The notes under the pieces: generated by a model
Databases searched by the model: none
Told to the model about the DNA's origin: nothing
The model's input: only the letters and a program-made list of their open reading frames with translations
Assembly (NCBI GenBank): GCA_031289425.1
Contig: JAITPM010000002.1
Coordinates: 1-59,645 of the forward strand
DNA length: 59,645 nucleotides
Direction: 5' to 3'
Source of the DNA: Fusobacteriaceae bacterium
GTDB lineage: Bacteria > Fusobacteriota > Fusobacteriia > Fusobacteriales > Fusobacteriaceae
In this document: positions 49,028 to 59,166 of the stretch, one piece after another
Numbering within the stretch: the stretch's first letter is position 1
Layout: each line of letters begins with the position of its first letter
Position numbers and translations under genes: made by a program

Positions 49028-49756
49028 TTATAAATATATTTCTTCTAAATTATGATTTATTATAATTCCTTTAGTAGGTAAATTAAGATTTTGTATATAT
49101 TTCGAAAATTCATCTGTTAATAAAAATTTACCCCAACAATGCATAGGAATCAATACCTTGGGCGAAATATTTTTTACAAAATATTCTCCACCCCAAAATT
49201 TAGCATTTTCAAGTCTGATATCCACTGGAAAAAATGCGCAGTCAATAGTTACCTTATTTTTCTTAACATAATCAATTATATTGTCCATAATACCTTTGAA
49301 AGTATCTTCGGCATATTTTTGCTCATCTTTAGTCTCTTCTTCCCAATGCCACCAGTTTAAATCCCCAGCATGAAATATTGATTTATTTTCTATATCTATA
49401 AGAAATGATACCCCAAGGTCTGATGAACCAAATGAGTGAATCTCTATTCCATCTACATTGATTACTTTATTTTCTTTTATAATATAATAATTCGATTTTT
49501 TTTGGCCTACGACTATATCATCACTTAATACATAAGAGATGTCCCTTTTTCCATTATCCCATGATAGAATTGTATCAGAGTAATGATCCTCATGACCATG
49601 AGAAGCAAAAACAATAATTTTTTTCTCACTATCTAAATAATTTGATAATTTAAAAGAGTCATCTTTTTGTCGTGGTGTTTTAAAATAATCAAATATTAAA
49701 ACATATTTTTCAAATTCTACAATAAAACAACTGTGATTTACAAATAATATTTTCAT
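49028..49756 (-). CDS. MBL-fold metallohydrolase
   Basis: ASHGHEDHYSDTIL, HAGDLNWWHW. Confidence 0.88.
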   Translation of the reverse strand: MKILFVNHSCFIVEFEKYVLIFDYFKTPRQKDDSFKLSNYLDSEKKIIVFASHGHEDHYSDTILSWDNGKRDISYVLSDDIVVGQKKSNYYIIKENKVINVDGIEIHSFGSSDLGVSFLIDIENKSIFHAGDLNWWHWEEETKDEQKYAEDTFKGIMDNIIDYVKKNKVTIDCAFFPVDIRLENAKFWGGEYFVKNISPKVLIPMHCWGKFLLTDEFSKYIQNLNLPTKGIIINHNLEEIYL

Positions 49757-49797
49757 TTATCCTCCATTGATTTTCCTATCAGTATAAAATAAATATT

Positions 49798-51030
49798 TTA
49801 AAAAGATATTAATGTCTCAAAAATAATTTTTGTACCGGTTAAAAGATCACTATAATTGATCATTTCATCTTTATTATGACTAATTCCACCCCTACAAGGT
49901 ATAAAAATCATTCCCGTAGGGCAAATATCTACAAATTTCATTGCATCATGACCGGCGCCACTAGGCATAACATAATATGGTTCTGATAATTTATTTGCTG
50001 CTTTTTCCATTTTTTTTATCAAATTTTCATTCATTTTTACGGGTTCATCAGAAGAAATATTCACTAAATCATATTTTAACTTTCTATCAGAGCAAACTTT
50101 AGCAATATATTCTTTTATATCGCCCGATACTCTATCAATACTATTTTTATCTATCCCTCTGATATCAATACCTAATTTTACCTTTCCGGATATTACATTA
50201 AAGGCATTGGGATAATTATCTATATATCCGATAGTCCCTACAGTTTTATTTATGCTTTCAATATTGGCAATTTCCTCTAATTTTGTAATAATCATAGCAC
50301 CTGCACATAAAGCGTCCATTCTGAAATCCATTGGAGTCGCTCCTGAATGGTCTTGTCTTCCCTCTATCGTGAGCCAATAACGTGTAGGGGCTGCAATATG
50401 ACTCACAAAACCTATTTTAATATCTTTTATTTCTAAAATTCTTCCCTGTTCTATATGTAGTTCAAAAAAACCTTTTATATTATCTATTTTTTTGCATTCA
50501 GGAGAATAACCTCTTTTTTTCAAAGCATCATATAGAGAAACTCCCTCTTTGTTGGTTGCTTTTTTTAACTTTTCATGTGTTATTTTATGAGTCACCAGCG
50601 CACTGCCAACTGTGGCAATTCCATACATACTGGATTCTTCACACCGGAAAGCACATAATTTCACTGGTATTTTTATATTATTTTCCTTAATCCATTTTAA
50701 AATTAAAAGTCCCGCAACGATACCGGCAACACCGTCATATCTACCACCATTTATTACTGAATCCAAATGAGAGGCAATCATATAGCAATCTTCATAATCA
50801 TCTTGATATACATATGTATTTCCCACTTCATCAGACGAATATTTCAATCCGATAGATCTAGCTAAATTCCTTAAAGACCCGTGCATTATATCCTCGTTTT
50901 TAGTATATCCCAATCTAGTCACGCCACCAGATTCATCTGTTCCAATGGAATAAAAATTTTTGAACCATTCATTTATGATAGATAAATTCTTTTCATTATC
51001 ATATAAAAAATCAATATTTGAAATTTCCAT
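49798..51030 (-). CDS. M20-family amidohydrolase/N-carbamoylase (allantoate amidohydrolase-like)
   Basis: ASHLDSVINGGRYDGVAGIVAGL, CEESSMYG, RQDHSGATPMDFRMDAL, SGAGHDAMK. Confidence 0.92.
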   Translation of the reverse strand: MEISNIDFLYDNEKNLSIINEWFKNFYSIGTDESGGVTRLGYTKNEDIMHGSLRNLARSIGLKYSSDEVGNTYVYQDDYEDCYMIASHLDSVINGGRYDGVAGIVAGLLILKWIKENNIKIPVKLCAFRCEESSMYGIATVGSALVTHKITHEKLKKATNKEGVSLYDALKKRGYSPECKKIDNIKGFFELHIEQGRILEIKDIKIGFVSHIAAPTRYWLTIEGRQDHSGATPMDFRMDALCAGAMIITKLEEIANIESINKTVGTIGYIDNYPNAFNVISGKVKLGIDIRGIDKNSIDRVSGDIKEYIAKVCSDRKLKYDLVNISSDEPVKMNENLIKKMEKAANKLSEPYYVMPSGAGHDAMKFVDICPTGMIFIPCRGGISHNKDEMINYSDLLTGTKIIFETLISF

Positions 51031-51052
51031 AATATCAATTCCCCTCCTATAA

Positions 51053-51090
51053 AAAAAATGCACCACAACCTTCGCAATCGTGGTGCGCAA
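51053..51090 (-). terminator. Rho-independent terminator of csp gene
   Basis: minus strand GCGCACCACGATTGCGAAGGTTGTGGTGC then ATTTTTTTT. Confidence 0.85.
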
Positions 51091-51123
51091 AACATTCAAA
51101 AGTGTTTTGTTAGATTTGATACA

Positions 51124-51324
51124 TTAAGCAACTGTTACTTCAGTAGCCATAGGTCCTTTTTGACCATCAGTTACGTTGAAAGTAACACTTTGACCTTCTT
51201 CTAGAGTCTTAAATCCTTCACCAGTAATGCCAGAAAAATGAACGAAATAATCTTTTCCGTCTTCTCCAGTAATAAAACCAAAACCTTTGTCCTTGTTAAA
51301 CCATTTTACTGCACCTTTTAACAT
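51124..51324 (-). CDS. Cold shock protein (CspA family)
   Basis: [33 protein letters not shown]. Confidence 0.97.
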   Translation of the reverse strand: MLKGAVKWFNKDKGFGFITGEDGKDYFVHFSGITGEGFKTLEEGQSVTFNVTDGQKGPMATEVTVA

Positions 51325-51437
51325 TCTTACCTCCAAAATTATAAATAATTCCAGTTTCAATCTTGAAGAATTCAATAAAGCTATAGAAGTATCACCTAAC
51401 AATTTATTAAAATCTAACAATATGAACCTCAATCCGA

Positions 51438-51466
51438 ATTATACCTTAAATCTAACATATAATCAA
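51438..51466 (-). promoter_or_regulatory. Sigma70-like promoter for csp gene
   Basis: minus strand TTGATT-17-TATAAT, leaving a >100-nt 5' UTR. Confidence 0.6.
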
Positions 51467-51501
51467 GACATTTTAAAAAATTTTTTAAATTTATTTATAT
51501 T

Positions 51502-52140
51502 TTACTTATTTACATCAATGTAACTGTAAAGAGTATATTTGGATATATTAAAAAATTTAGATACCTTATCACCTGATTTTGTAATTAAAAATATCCCGGC
51601 AGAGTTTAAATATTTTATAGCAGTTATTTTTTCTTCTTTTGTCATCAGTGCCACAGGCTTTCCAATGAGGGCGATTGCACTCGCTAGAAGCTCATCCAAT
51701 AGGTTGTTTACATTCTTTGGAGCATCAATAGGTTTATGATTATTTTCTTCTGGGGTCTTGATAAGAGACTTAATCGCATTGTCTATAGTCAAAAAACTAG
51801 TGATATCATAATTTATGGATAGAACATATTTAATTTTTTCTTTTTTTTCATCACAAAAATATAGATTGCTGGATTTTAAAATTCTTCCATCTTTGGTTTT
51901 TACCAAATAACCTAAGTTATCTTTTATTTCGTTTATATTCTTGTTTAGTGATTCTAATATCACTTGATAAGAGTTATCCCCGATCTGCCTATTGCCGGTA
52001 TGAATATTTTCAAAATAGATAATATTATTTTGAAAATTATTATTTTCTAAATCATGAATTAAAACTTCACAATTATTTCCAAAATGAACGACCATGCTAT
52101 GGGCTATTTGCTTTAATACTTCTATAGAGCAATACTCCAT
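51502..52140 (-). CDS. YheO/DauR-like PAS-HTH transcriptional regulator
   Basis: YheO-PAS-like N-term, C-term LDELLASAIALIGKPVALMTKEEKITAIKYLNSAGIFLITKSGDKVSKFFNISKYTLYSYI. Confidence 0.85.
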   Translation of the reverse strand: MEYCSIEVLKQIAHSMVVHFGNNCEVLIHDLENNNFQNNIIYFENIHTGNRQIGDNSYQVILESLNKNINEIKDNLGYLVKTKDGRILKSSNLYFCDEKKEKIKYVLSINYDITSFLTIDNAIKSLIKTPEENNHKPIDAPKNVNNLLDELLASAIALIGKPVALMTKEEKITAIKYLNSAGIFLITKSGDKVSKFFNISKYTLYSYIDVNK

Positions 52141-52430
52141 ATATACCTGCCTCCTTCAAATTTTATAAAATTAATCGCAATATATTTTATTTCTTATCTA
52201 ATATGATAACATAAATTTTATAATTTTCAAAATTTATCTTAAATCATGAGCCTTAGCACAAATCATTTTTTATTAAAAAAAATATTAAAAATAGAACTCT
52301 TTTTAAATAATTAATGTATCTGACATAAAAATCTGATATAATATTATGATAAAAAATAAAATTTTTATAAAACATACAGCAATAAATTTTTTATGTAAAT
52401 TTGAGCAATAGCGTTTATTAGGAGGAGAAA

Positions 52431-53807
52431 ATGTTAGAAAAATTTTTTCATTTGAAAGAAAGAAAAACAAATATTAGAACAGAAGTGATAGCCGGTATTA
52501 CTACTTTTATGACAATGGCATATATTTTGGCCGTTAATCCAAATATATTAAAAGATGCCGGAATGGATGCAGGAGCAGTATTTACAGCAACCGCTGTAGG
52601 TTCGGCATTTGCTACGATTTTGATGGCTTTAATGGCAAATTACCCCTTTGCACTGGCACCGGGTATGGGATTGAATGCATATTTTGCTTATACTGTAGTA
52701 GGTCAATTGGGGTATAGTTGGCAAGTTGCATTAGCAGCAGTATTTGTAGAAGGAATTATTTTTATAATTTTATCTCTTACAAATGTAAGAGAAGCCATAT
52801 TTAATACGATTCCTATAAATTTGAAATATGCAGTTTCTGTAGGTATTGGATTATTCATAGCTTTTATTGGATTGCAAGGAGCCAATATAGTGATTGGGAA
52901 TCCAAATACTAAAGTCGCTCTATTTTCATTTAAATCTTCTGTTGCAAATGGTTCCTTTAATAGTGTTGGGATTGGAGTAATCTTAACTATGATTGGAGTA
53001 GTTTTAACTGCAATATTACTTATAAAAAATGTCAAAGGCGGAGTACTTTTCGGAATATTAGCTACTTGGATATTGGGTATCATATGCCAAAAAATAGGTT
53101 TATATGTACCAAATCCTGGATTGGGAATGTTTTCTTTGATTCCAAGTTTTTCACAATTTGGCAGTATCCCTAGTATACGACCAACACTTGGTGCACTACA
53201 ATTTGATGGTATAGCATCTATAGAATTTGTAGTAGTCGTATTTGCTTTCTTATTTGTAGATTTATTCGATACTTTGGGCACATTAATAGGAGTAGCTTCC
53301 AAAGCTGATATGCTTGATGAAAATAACAAATTGCCTAGAATAAAAGGCGCATTACTAGCTGATGCCATTGGTACCAGTGCCGGAGCAATATTAGGTACCT
53401 CTACAGTTACGACCTATGTTGAAAGTGCATCAGGAGTGTCTGAAGGAGGACGAACAGGTCTGACTGCTTTTGTTACTGCAATATTATTTTTATTATCATT
53501 ATTTTTTGCACCAATATTTTTATCTGTCCCGGCTTTTGCTACTGCACCTGCTTTGATTGTAGTAGGATTTTTCATGTTTACATCAATTGCAAAAATTGAT
53601 TTCAAAGATTATTCAGAAACTATCCCCGCATATATTTGTATTATAGCAATGCCGTTTGCTTATAGTATCTCTGAAGGAATAGCTTTTGGAATTATATCTT
53701 ATGTATTGATAAATGTCTTAACAGGAAAAGCTAAAGAAAAGAAAATTAGCCCGTTGATGTATGTTCTGACAATAATATTTTTAATAAAATATTTTATACT
53801 TTCTTAG
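52431..53807 (+). CDS. NCS2-family purine permease (AzgA/PbuG type)
   Basis: EVIAGITTFMTMAYILAVNPNIL, ALAPGMGLNAYFAYTVVG, DLFDTLGTLIGVA. Confidence 0.94.
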   Translation: MLEKFFHLKERKTNIRTEVIAGITTFMTMAYILAVNPNILKDAGMDAGAVFTATAVGSAFATILMALMANYPFALAPGMGLNAYFAYTVVGQLGYSWQVALAAVFVEGIIFIILSLTNVREAIFNTIPINLKYAVSVGIGLFIAFIGLQGANIVIGNPNTKVALFSFKSSVANGSFNSVGIGVILTMIGVVLTAILLIKNVKGGVLFGILATWILGIICQKIGLYVPNPGLGMFSLIPSFSQFGSIPSIRPTLGALQFDGIASIEFVVVVFAFLFVDLFDTLGTLIGVASKADMLDENNKLPRIKGALLADAIGTSAGAILGTSTVTTYVESASGVSEGGRTGLTAFVTAILFLLSLFFAPIFLSVPAFATAPALIVVGFFMFTSIAKIDFKDYSETIPAYICIIAMPFAYSISEGIAFGIISYVLINVLTGKAKEKKISPLMYVLTIIFLIKYFILS

Positions 53808-53868
53808 TAAAATCATATAATATATATTTTCTTAGATAAATTTATGATAACTATAGGGGGTATTAAAA

Positions 53869-54372
53869 ATGGCTGATCAATCGAAAATTAAGGTAGAGAG
53901 TGAAAAAAGCGAAAATGATTTTGCAGTTGAATTTTACTATAAAGGACAATCCTTATCTGTCACAGAAATGGAGAAGGATGATTATCCCAAAATTTCTGCA
54001 TACAATAATATTACAGGATTACAAAATTATAAGAAAAAAGTAATAATAGTTGTAATAAGTACAGATACAATAGGACATAACGAAGCAAATCTAGGTCGGA
54101 TACTTATGAAAAATTTTTTAGTATCATTAAACAATATGGAAAATCTTCCAAAAACAATAATTCTTTACAGTAGCGGAGTAAAATTGGCATGTAAAGGTTC
54201 TGAATATTTATCTGACTTGAAACAATTGGAAAAAAAGGGAGTAGAAATATTTTCTTGTGACCTATCGTTAGATTTTTATGTATTAAAAGAAAAATTGTCT
54301 GTAGGAAAGACAATAGACATGTATTCTATCGTAGAAAAGCAGATGTTATCAGATTTAATCATAAAACCATAA
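53869..54372 (+). CDS. YedF/DsrE-like sulfurtransferase-fold protein, divergent
   Basis: DTIGHNEANLGRILMKNFLVSL...TIILYSSGVKLACKGSE...IFSCDLSLDFYVLKEKLSVG. Confidence 0.75.
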   Translation: MADQSKIKVESEKSENDFAVEFYYKGQSLSVTEMEKDDYPKISAYNNITGLQNYKKKVIIVVISTDTIGHNEANLGRILMKNFLVSLNNMENLPKTIILYSSGVKLACKGSEYLSDLKQLEKKGVEIFSCDLSLDFYVLKEKLSVGKTIDMYSIVEKQMLSDLIIKP

Positions 54373-54375
54373 ATT

Positions 54376-54424
54376 AAAGCGGGTAAAGTTGTTTTACAAA
54401 GACTTTTCCCGCTTTATTATTTTA
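54376..54424 (+). terminator. Rho-independent terminator
   Basis: AAAGCGGGTAAAG...CTTTTCCCGCTTT then ATTATTTT. Confidence 0.75.
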
Positions 54425-54447
54425 TAAAACATAATTTACAAAATAAT

Positions 54448-55506
54448 TTATATTAATTTTTTATGTATATTTTTTTTATATTTTAAAATAATTATAAAAA
54501 TAATAAACAATCCTATTATCAAAAAATTTGAAAATTTATCTTTAGTGTTTTCATAATAGATATCAGATGTTCCCATTTTGGGCATTGGATACGGGTCATA
54601 ACTTAAATTAAAATATATGCATATATTTTTTATATTTAGTAAGTACAAAACCGGTATGTTGTCTGATAAAAATTTACCAACTAATCCATCATCAACATCT
54701 GTATTTTTATCCAATAAAATATGTGAATTATCTATTTCAAAATATTTACCACCTGTTGCTAATAGATTTCCACCTATATTTATAAAGGCTTTAATGTTTC
54801 CCTTGGATTTATAAAAATCATATCTCTCATTCAAACTTTCATTAAAATCTTCTTCATAAAAAAATTTTATATTATATTTTTTATTTTTTTCTATTATTTT
54901 TAATTTTACATCTTTTTCAAATTCTTTTCCTATATCGCCTACTCCACCCAAAGAATATCCTATACTTTTATTTTTTATTATATTCTTGGAATAGAGTGCG
55001 TTTTCCATATCGAGATATGTAAATTCTACTAAATTACCTCCAAACATAGATGCACCAACAGAGTTAACTATCACCCCTTTCAATCCCAGAGTATCCAATG
55101 CTGATATCAATGCAAAATTTAATGCCGGAAAAGAACTAGACAGATTAGCAGCGACAATATCGCCTTTCTTCAATTTTAATTCTTTGAATATTTTTACAAA
55201 TATTGCAGCAAAATCTGGATTTGTAGTTGTCCTTTTAGCAGGTAAATCTCCTAAAGTAGTTGTGATATCGCTCCATTCGTCTCCTACGATACCGGTATTA
55301 TTTATATCTATAGTTTTATCAATTGTTATTCCGGCATTTAACCTTTCTTCTTTTATAACCTCTATTATATTATGCATTTTTTTATAAGCCAAAATCATTT
55401 CCTCATAATATATATTTTCTTTTCTGGAAAATTTAGGTTTTATAATATATTGTATAAATATAAAAATAATTGCAAAAATTATAAAGTACAATTTATTTCT
55501 TTTCAT
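54448..55506 (-). CDS. Poly-gamma-glutamate system protein (PgsW-like)
   Basis: Terminal TM segments, position immediately after pgsC; GIVGDEWSDITTTLGDLPAKRTTTNPDFAAIFVK. Confidence 0.75.
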   Translation of the reverse strand: MKRNKLYFIIFAIIFIFIQYIIKPKFSRKENIYYEEMILAYKKMHNIIEVIKEERLNAGITIDKTIDINNTGIVGDEWSDITTTLGDLPAKRTTTNPDFAAIFVKIFKELKLKKGDIVAANLSSSFPALNFALISALDTLGLKGVIVNSVGASMFGGNLVEFTYLDMENALYSKNIIKNKSIGYSLGGVGDIGKEFEKDVKLKIIEKNKKYNIKFFYEEDFNESLNERYDFYKSKGNIKAFINIGGNLLATGGKYFEIDNSHILLDKNTDVDDGLVGKFLSDNIPVLYLLNIKNICIYFNLSYDPYPMPKMGTSDIYYENTKDKFSNFLIIGLFIIFIIILKYKKNIHKKLI

Positions 55507-55522
55507 AGATAATTACCCCAAC

Positions 55523-55963
55523 TTATATAAAGATTTCAACGATTGATTTTATAAAAATAGATAAAATGACAAGAGAAGATAGAGGGTAGATCAGGCCATT
55601 TTTATCAATATCATTTGCTAATATACCCGGAATGATGCTTCCGATAATCGTATCATTGAAAAAATAGATATCATACTCACTTATAAAAAAAATATTTAAA
55701 GATTTTAATATATATCTCAATACAAATCCCAGTAACATACAGAGTGCAAATTTTCTTTTACCGTATATAATAGCAAAATTTGAAATTAATTTAACAATAA
55801 AATAAATAAAAATACTCACTAAAATTGTGACTAATATTTTTTTTGGGTTATCCAAATAAATAGCAAAATAAGCCGGTACTATAACCCCACCGGGAGAAAT
55901 TCCGGTCAATTCTGAGAAAAATATGCTCAAAACAATACCTAATATAATAATATTATTATACAT
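55523..55963 (-). CDS. pgsC: Poly-gamma-glutamate biosynthesis protein PgsC/CapC
   Basis: Multi-TM; SELTGISPGGVIVPAYFAIYLDNP; overlaps pgsB end. Confidence 0.88.
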   Translation of the reverse strand: MYNNIIILGIVLSIFFSELTGISPGGVIVPAYFAIYLDNPKKILVTILVSIFIYFIVKLISNFAIIYGKRKFALCMLLGFVLRYILKSLNIFFISEYDIYFFNDTIIGSIIPGILANDIDKNGLIYPLSSLVILSIFIKSIVEIFI

Positions 55964-57122
55964 TAAAAATATCCCCATATTCTAAGAAATAATTTAAAAT
56001 CTTTTCACCATATCCATAAATATTGCCAACAGCAATAATATCTAAATCTTCATTGATATTATTGATTAAATCGTCCAAAGTGTTTTCATCTTTTATTGTC
56101 AAAACATTATTTTTATCTATATTATTATTGATTAATTGATTATAAAATAAATTCTTGATTTCGCCGGATATCAATATTTTAGAAAAAATATCTTTATGTT
56201 CCAATACAAAATTTATATATTGCTCACTGCGGTTAATCCTATCTTTTCTATTATTTATAAGGAGATATTTTTTATTATTCAATATTTTCTTTTCAGATAA
56301 TCGATTTATAATAATTTTGGTAGAATCCGGGTCATTAGCAGCCATGGCATTTATAAAAAATATATTACTATTAGCCTTATTTATAATTTTTATGACCTGT
56401 AAAGTTCCGGGGTCTCTTTTATAAGTCTTCATTCCATTAAATGCTATGTCGTTATCTACACCTAAATATTTGCAAATTTCTAAAGAGATAGCAACATTTT
56501 CATAAAAATCTATTTTTTCATATTTTTTTATATATTTTGGATTACATTCTACTAAACATATATTAGTATCTAATTTATCAGCTTTTTTTTTGAAAAAATC
56601 AAAATATTTATCAGATAAAGTAAACAATATCCCATTTCTGGGAATACTATTGGATAAAGATTCTGCTATACTGTCCAACTCATTTCCCATAACATCCAAA
56701 TGGTCATAACGAACATTTGTTATGACAGAAATATCTGATTTTAAAATTTTATGCTCACAAATATATTGTAATTTTGGATTAATAGCCATACACTCAATTA
56801 TCAAAATTTCTGCACCACTTCTAACAGCCCAATTAATTGTTTTAATTTGCTCTATTATATTAGCTTTTCCCTGTCTGTTTATTATCTTTTCTCCAAAGTC
56901 TGTATCTATAATTCTCGGAGATGTTCCTGTAACTTTAGTAAATACCTTATAACCACCGGCTCGCAATCCCGCATCAAGTAATCTGCAAACTGTAGATTTA
57001 CCTCTTATTCCATTTACATGAATAACATATTTTAATTTTTTTCTATTTTTAATCAATATTAATTTTTCAAATATTATATAAATCATATAAATAATAAATA
57101 ATATAAAAATTAATCTTTCCAT
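55956..57122 (-). CDS. pgsB: Poly-gamma-glutamate synthase PgsB/CapB
   Basis: Mur-ligase-like P-loop HVNGIRGKSTVCRLLDAGLR; ECMAINPKLQ; VITNVRYDHLDVMG. Confidence 0.93.
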   Translation of the reverse strand: MERLIFILFIIYMIYIIFEKLILIKNRKKLKYVIHVNGIRGKSTVCRLLDAGLRAGGYKVFTKVTGTSPRIIDTDFGEKIINRQGKANIIEQIKTINWAVRSGAEILIIECMAINPKLQYICEHKILKSDISVITNVRYDHLDVMGNELDSIAESLSNSIPRNGILFTLSDKYFDFFKKKADKLDTNICLVECNPKYIKKYEKIDFYENVAISLEICKYLGVDNDIAFNGMKTYKRDPGTLQVIKIINKANSNIFFINAMAANDPDSTKIIINRLSEKKILNNKKYLLINNRKDRINRSEQYINFVLEHKDIFSKILISGEIKNLFYNQLINNNIDKNNVLTIKDENTLDDLINNINEDLDIIAVGNIYGYGEKILNYFLEYGDIFNV

Positions 57123-57794
57123 TTATTTTATCTCCAGATAATCATATACCGAATTTAAGATTAAGTCCAATTTATCACTTCTTTCAGAGAGACTTTCATC
57201 TTTTGAAAGTTCTATAGTCAAAACAGGAATATGTAGATTATCAGAAATTTCTTTATTAAATGTCCCATCCATAGAAGATACTATTGGAGTAAATCCCAGA
57301 TTTACTATATCCAATGTGAGTATATGAAAATCACTTGGCATGTTTTCATTAAAGATGACAGTATTTCCCATATACAAATTCGGATCTTTATTTTCATCAT
57401 AATTATGAGGAGATTCATGTAAATCCAAAATTAGAATTGGGTTATAATTTTTTATTATTTTTACTATCTCTCGAGCTTTTTTATGTGCTCTATTATCACC
57501 TTTTTTAAAAAATACTCTATTTAAATCATCCATGTAATATTCTGTTCTCGTATTATTTTGTATAGCTTCTTTGTTTGCCTCGGGTATTAAAAGTATACTC
57601 CCATTTTTAGGAGTATACTTTTTTAATTCTTTTACTTTGATTATACCTGAAATTTCATTACCATGGATTCCGGCAGTAATAACTATTTTAGGATTTCCAT
57701 TCCCGATAATAAAATATTCTATTTTTTCAGTATTCATAGAAAAAACAGTTATTATATTTACAAAAAAATATATAATAAGCAATTTTTTTTTCAT
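57123..57794 (-). CDS. Secreted AstE/AspA-type (M14-like) zinc hydrolase
   Basis: Signal peptide; TAGIHGNEISG, DLHESPH. Confidence 0.85.
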   Translation of the reverse strand: MKKKLLIIYFFVNIITVFSMNTEKIEYFIIGNGNPKIVITAGIHGNEISGIIKVKELKKYTPKNGSILLIPEANKEAIQNNTRTEYYMDDLNRVFFKKGDNRAHKKAREIVKIIKNYNPILILDLHESPHNYDENKDPNLYMGNTVIFNENMPSDFHILTLDIVNLGFTPIVSSMDGTFNKEISDNLHIPVLTIELSKDESLSERSDKLDLILNSVYDYLEIK

Positions 57795-57867
57795 ATTTCA
57801 CCGTATTCTATGATTTTATATTTTATGTTCTTTATAAATAAAATCTTGTTCATCAAATAATATATTT

Positions 57868-58998
57868 TTAATTATTTATTTCTTTTAAATAATTTCCGAT
57901 ACCATTATTCATAAGTTCTTCATAAGTGGGAATTCCCGTTATCTCTACTTTTTTATCCGGTTCATTTTCTCCCATAACAATAACAAATTGAGCAACTCCC
58001 GCCAGATGTCTACCTACTCTTTCTTCTAAAGGATGACCACTCTCATCAAATGGAACAAATAACCTTCCCAATTTTTGTGCTGCTACATATGTTGGATCCT
58101 TTCCTGTAAGCGCCAAAGCCTCATCTGTTCTACCTCTAAGCCTACCTTGAGAAGCATTAGCAGTCTCCATCAGTACAGCATATGTATCAGTGTAATCTCC
58201 CAGTTCTCTATGTGTAAGGCCGTGCAAAGATACAGGAGATTGCTCTAGCCCAATTGATATATCTTCAAATTCGAGATTCATTACAACTTCAGAAGCAATA
58301 GGCATCGCATTTTCATGAGATACTATGGCATTTATAACAGGGTATTCCGGTGATGCTTCATGCAAATCAATAGTGAGATCGACTTTATTGACTTTTATAA
58401 ATTCTGTAACTGCATACGCCATTTTTTCTGTGAAAGTACCATCCTTTCTTCCTGGATATGCTCTGTTTATATTTCTTGTCTCATTTCCTGAAAGATGTTG
58501 ACCGGAAGTTGCGTGAATATAGACATCCGGGTCAGGCCATTGATCCAACGGATTCGTAGCACGAGATCCATATCGGAACCATCTTTCTCCATAAGGAGTC
58601 TTTATATGGTATCGTTGTGGAGCTCCTTCCTGTGGGTCATTATGTGTAAGTCCGCTCCCATTAGTTCTCGGTATCACATATAAAGTGCCTTTATCTACTT
58701 TTACATTTTCAATAAGCAAAACTGCTGCCATTAGACCAGAAGGCTCATTCCCATGTGTTGATCCAAGAACTAAAACACTACCTCCGTCTTCTTTCCCTTT
58801 TATTACATAAATTTCACTATCTCCAGAAGTTCCTTTCAATGCAGGCAGATAATCACTAAGTCTCTGAATAGATGTAACTCCCTCACCTTCTACTATTGTT
58901 TCTGGTTCTCTCATTTTTAAAAATTCCCTTCCTGCAAAAAAAGCTATACCTAGAGAGAGAAAAATCAAAAATATTCCTGTAATTTTATTTCCTTTCAC
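57868..58998 (-). CDS. Membrane-anchored AstE/AspA-type (M14-like) zinc hydrolase
   Basis: N-terminal TM; GSTHGNEPSGLMAAVLL, TIDLHEASPEYP. Confidence 0.87.
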   Translation of the reverse strand: MKGNKITGIFLIFLSLGIAFFAGREFLKMREPETIVEGEGVTSIQRLSDYLPALKGTSGDSEIYVIKGKEDGGSVLVLGSTHGNEPSGLMAAVLLIENVKVDKGTLYVIPRTNGSGLTHNDPQEGAPQRYHIKTPYGERWFRYGSRATNPLDQWPDPDVYIHATSGQHLSGNETRNINRAYPGRKDGTFTEKMAYAVTEFIKVNKVDLTIDLHEASPEYPVINAIVSHENAMPIASEVVMNLEFEDISIGLEQSPVSLHGLTHRELGDYTDTYAVLMETANASQGRLRGRTDEALALTGKDPTYVAAQKLGRLFVPFDESGHPLEERVGRHLAGVAQFVIVMGENEPDKKVEITGIPTYEELMNNGIGNYLKEINN

Positions 58999-59007
58999 TT
59001 CTCCCTC

Positions 59008-59151
59008 CTATTTTATCAAAAGTATTCTCAATATCAATGGAATTATTACAAGAGCAGCATTAAATTGTTTCATTAGATTTTTTTCAGACAAAAGATTTAA
59101 AACTACCATAATGAGCACATAAGTCGCTATAGCCAAATATATATATAACAT
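59008..59151 (-). CDS. 47-aa membrane protein (missing from ORF track)
   Basis: Translated by eye: MLYIYLAIATYVLIMVVLNLLSEKNLMKQFNAALVIIPLILRILLIK*; RBS AGGAAGG upstream. Confidence 0.65.
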   Translation of the reverse strand: MLYIYLAIATYVLIMVVLNLLSEKNLMKQFNAALVIIPLILRILLIK

Positions 59152-59166
59152 AATCTTATCACCTTC

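Noticed and set aside
52141-52430. Purine riboswitch upstream of NCS2 permease
   Set aside because: No recognisable purine-aptamer core or three-way junction sequence seen
52703-53368. 221-aa minus-strand ORF
   Set aside because: Antisense to the NCS2 permease; Pro/Ile/Asn composition of a complement reading frame
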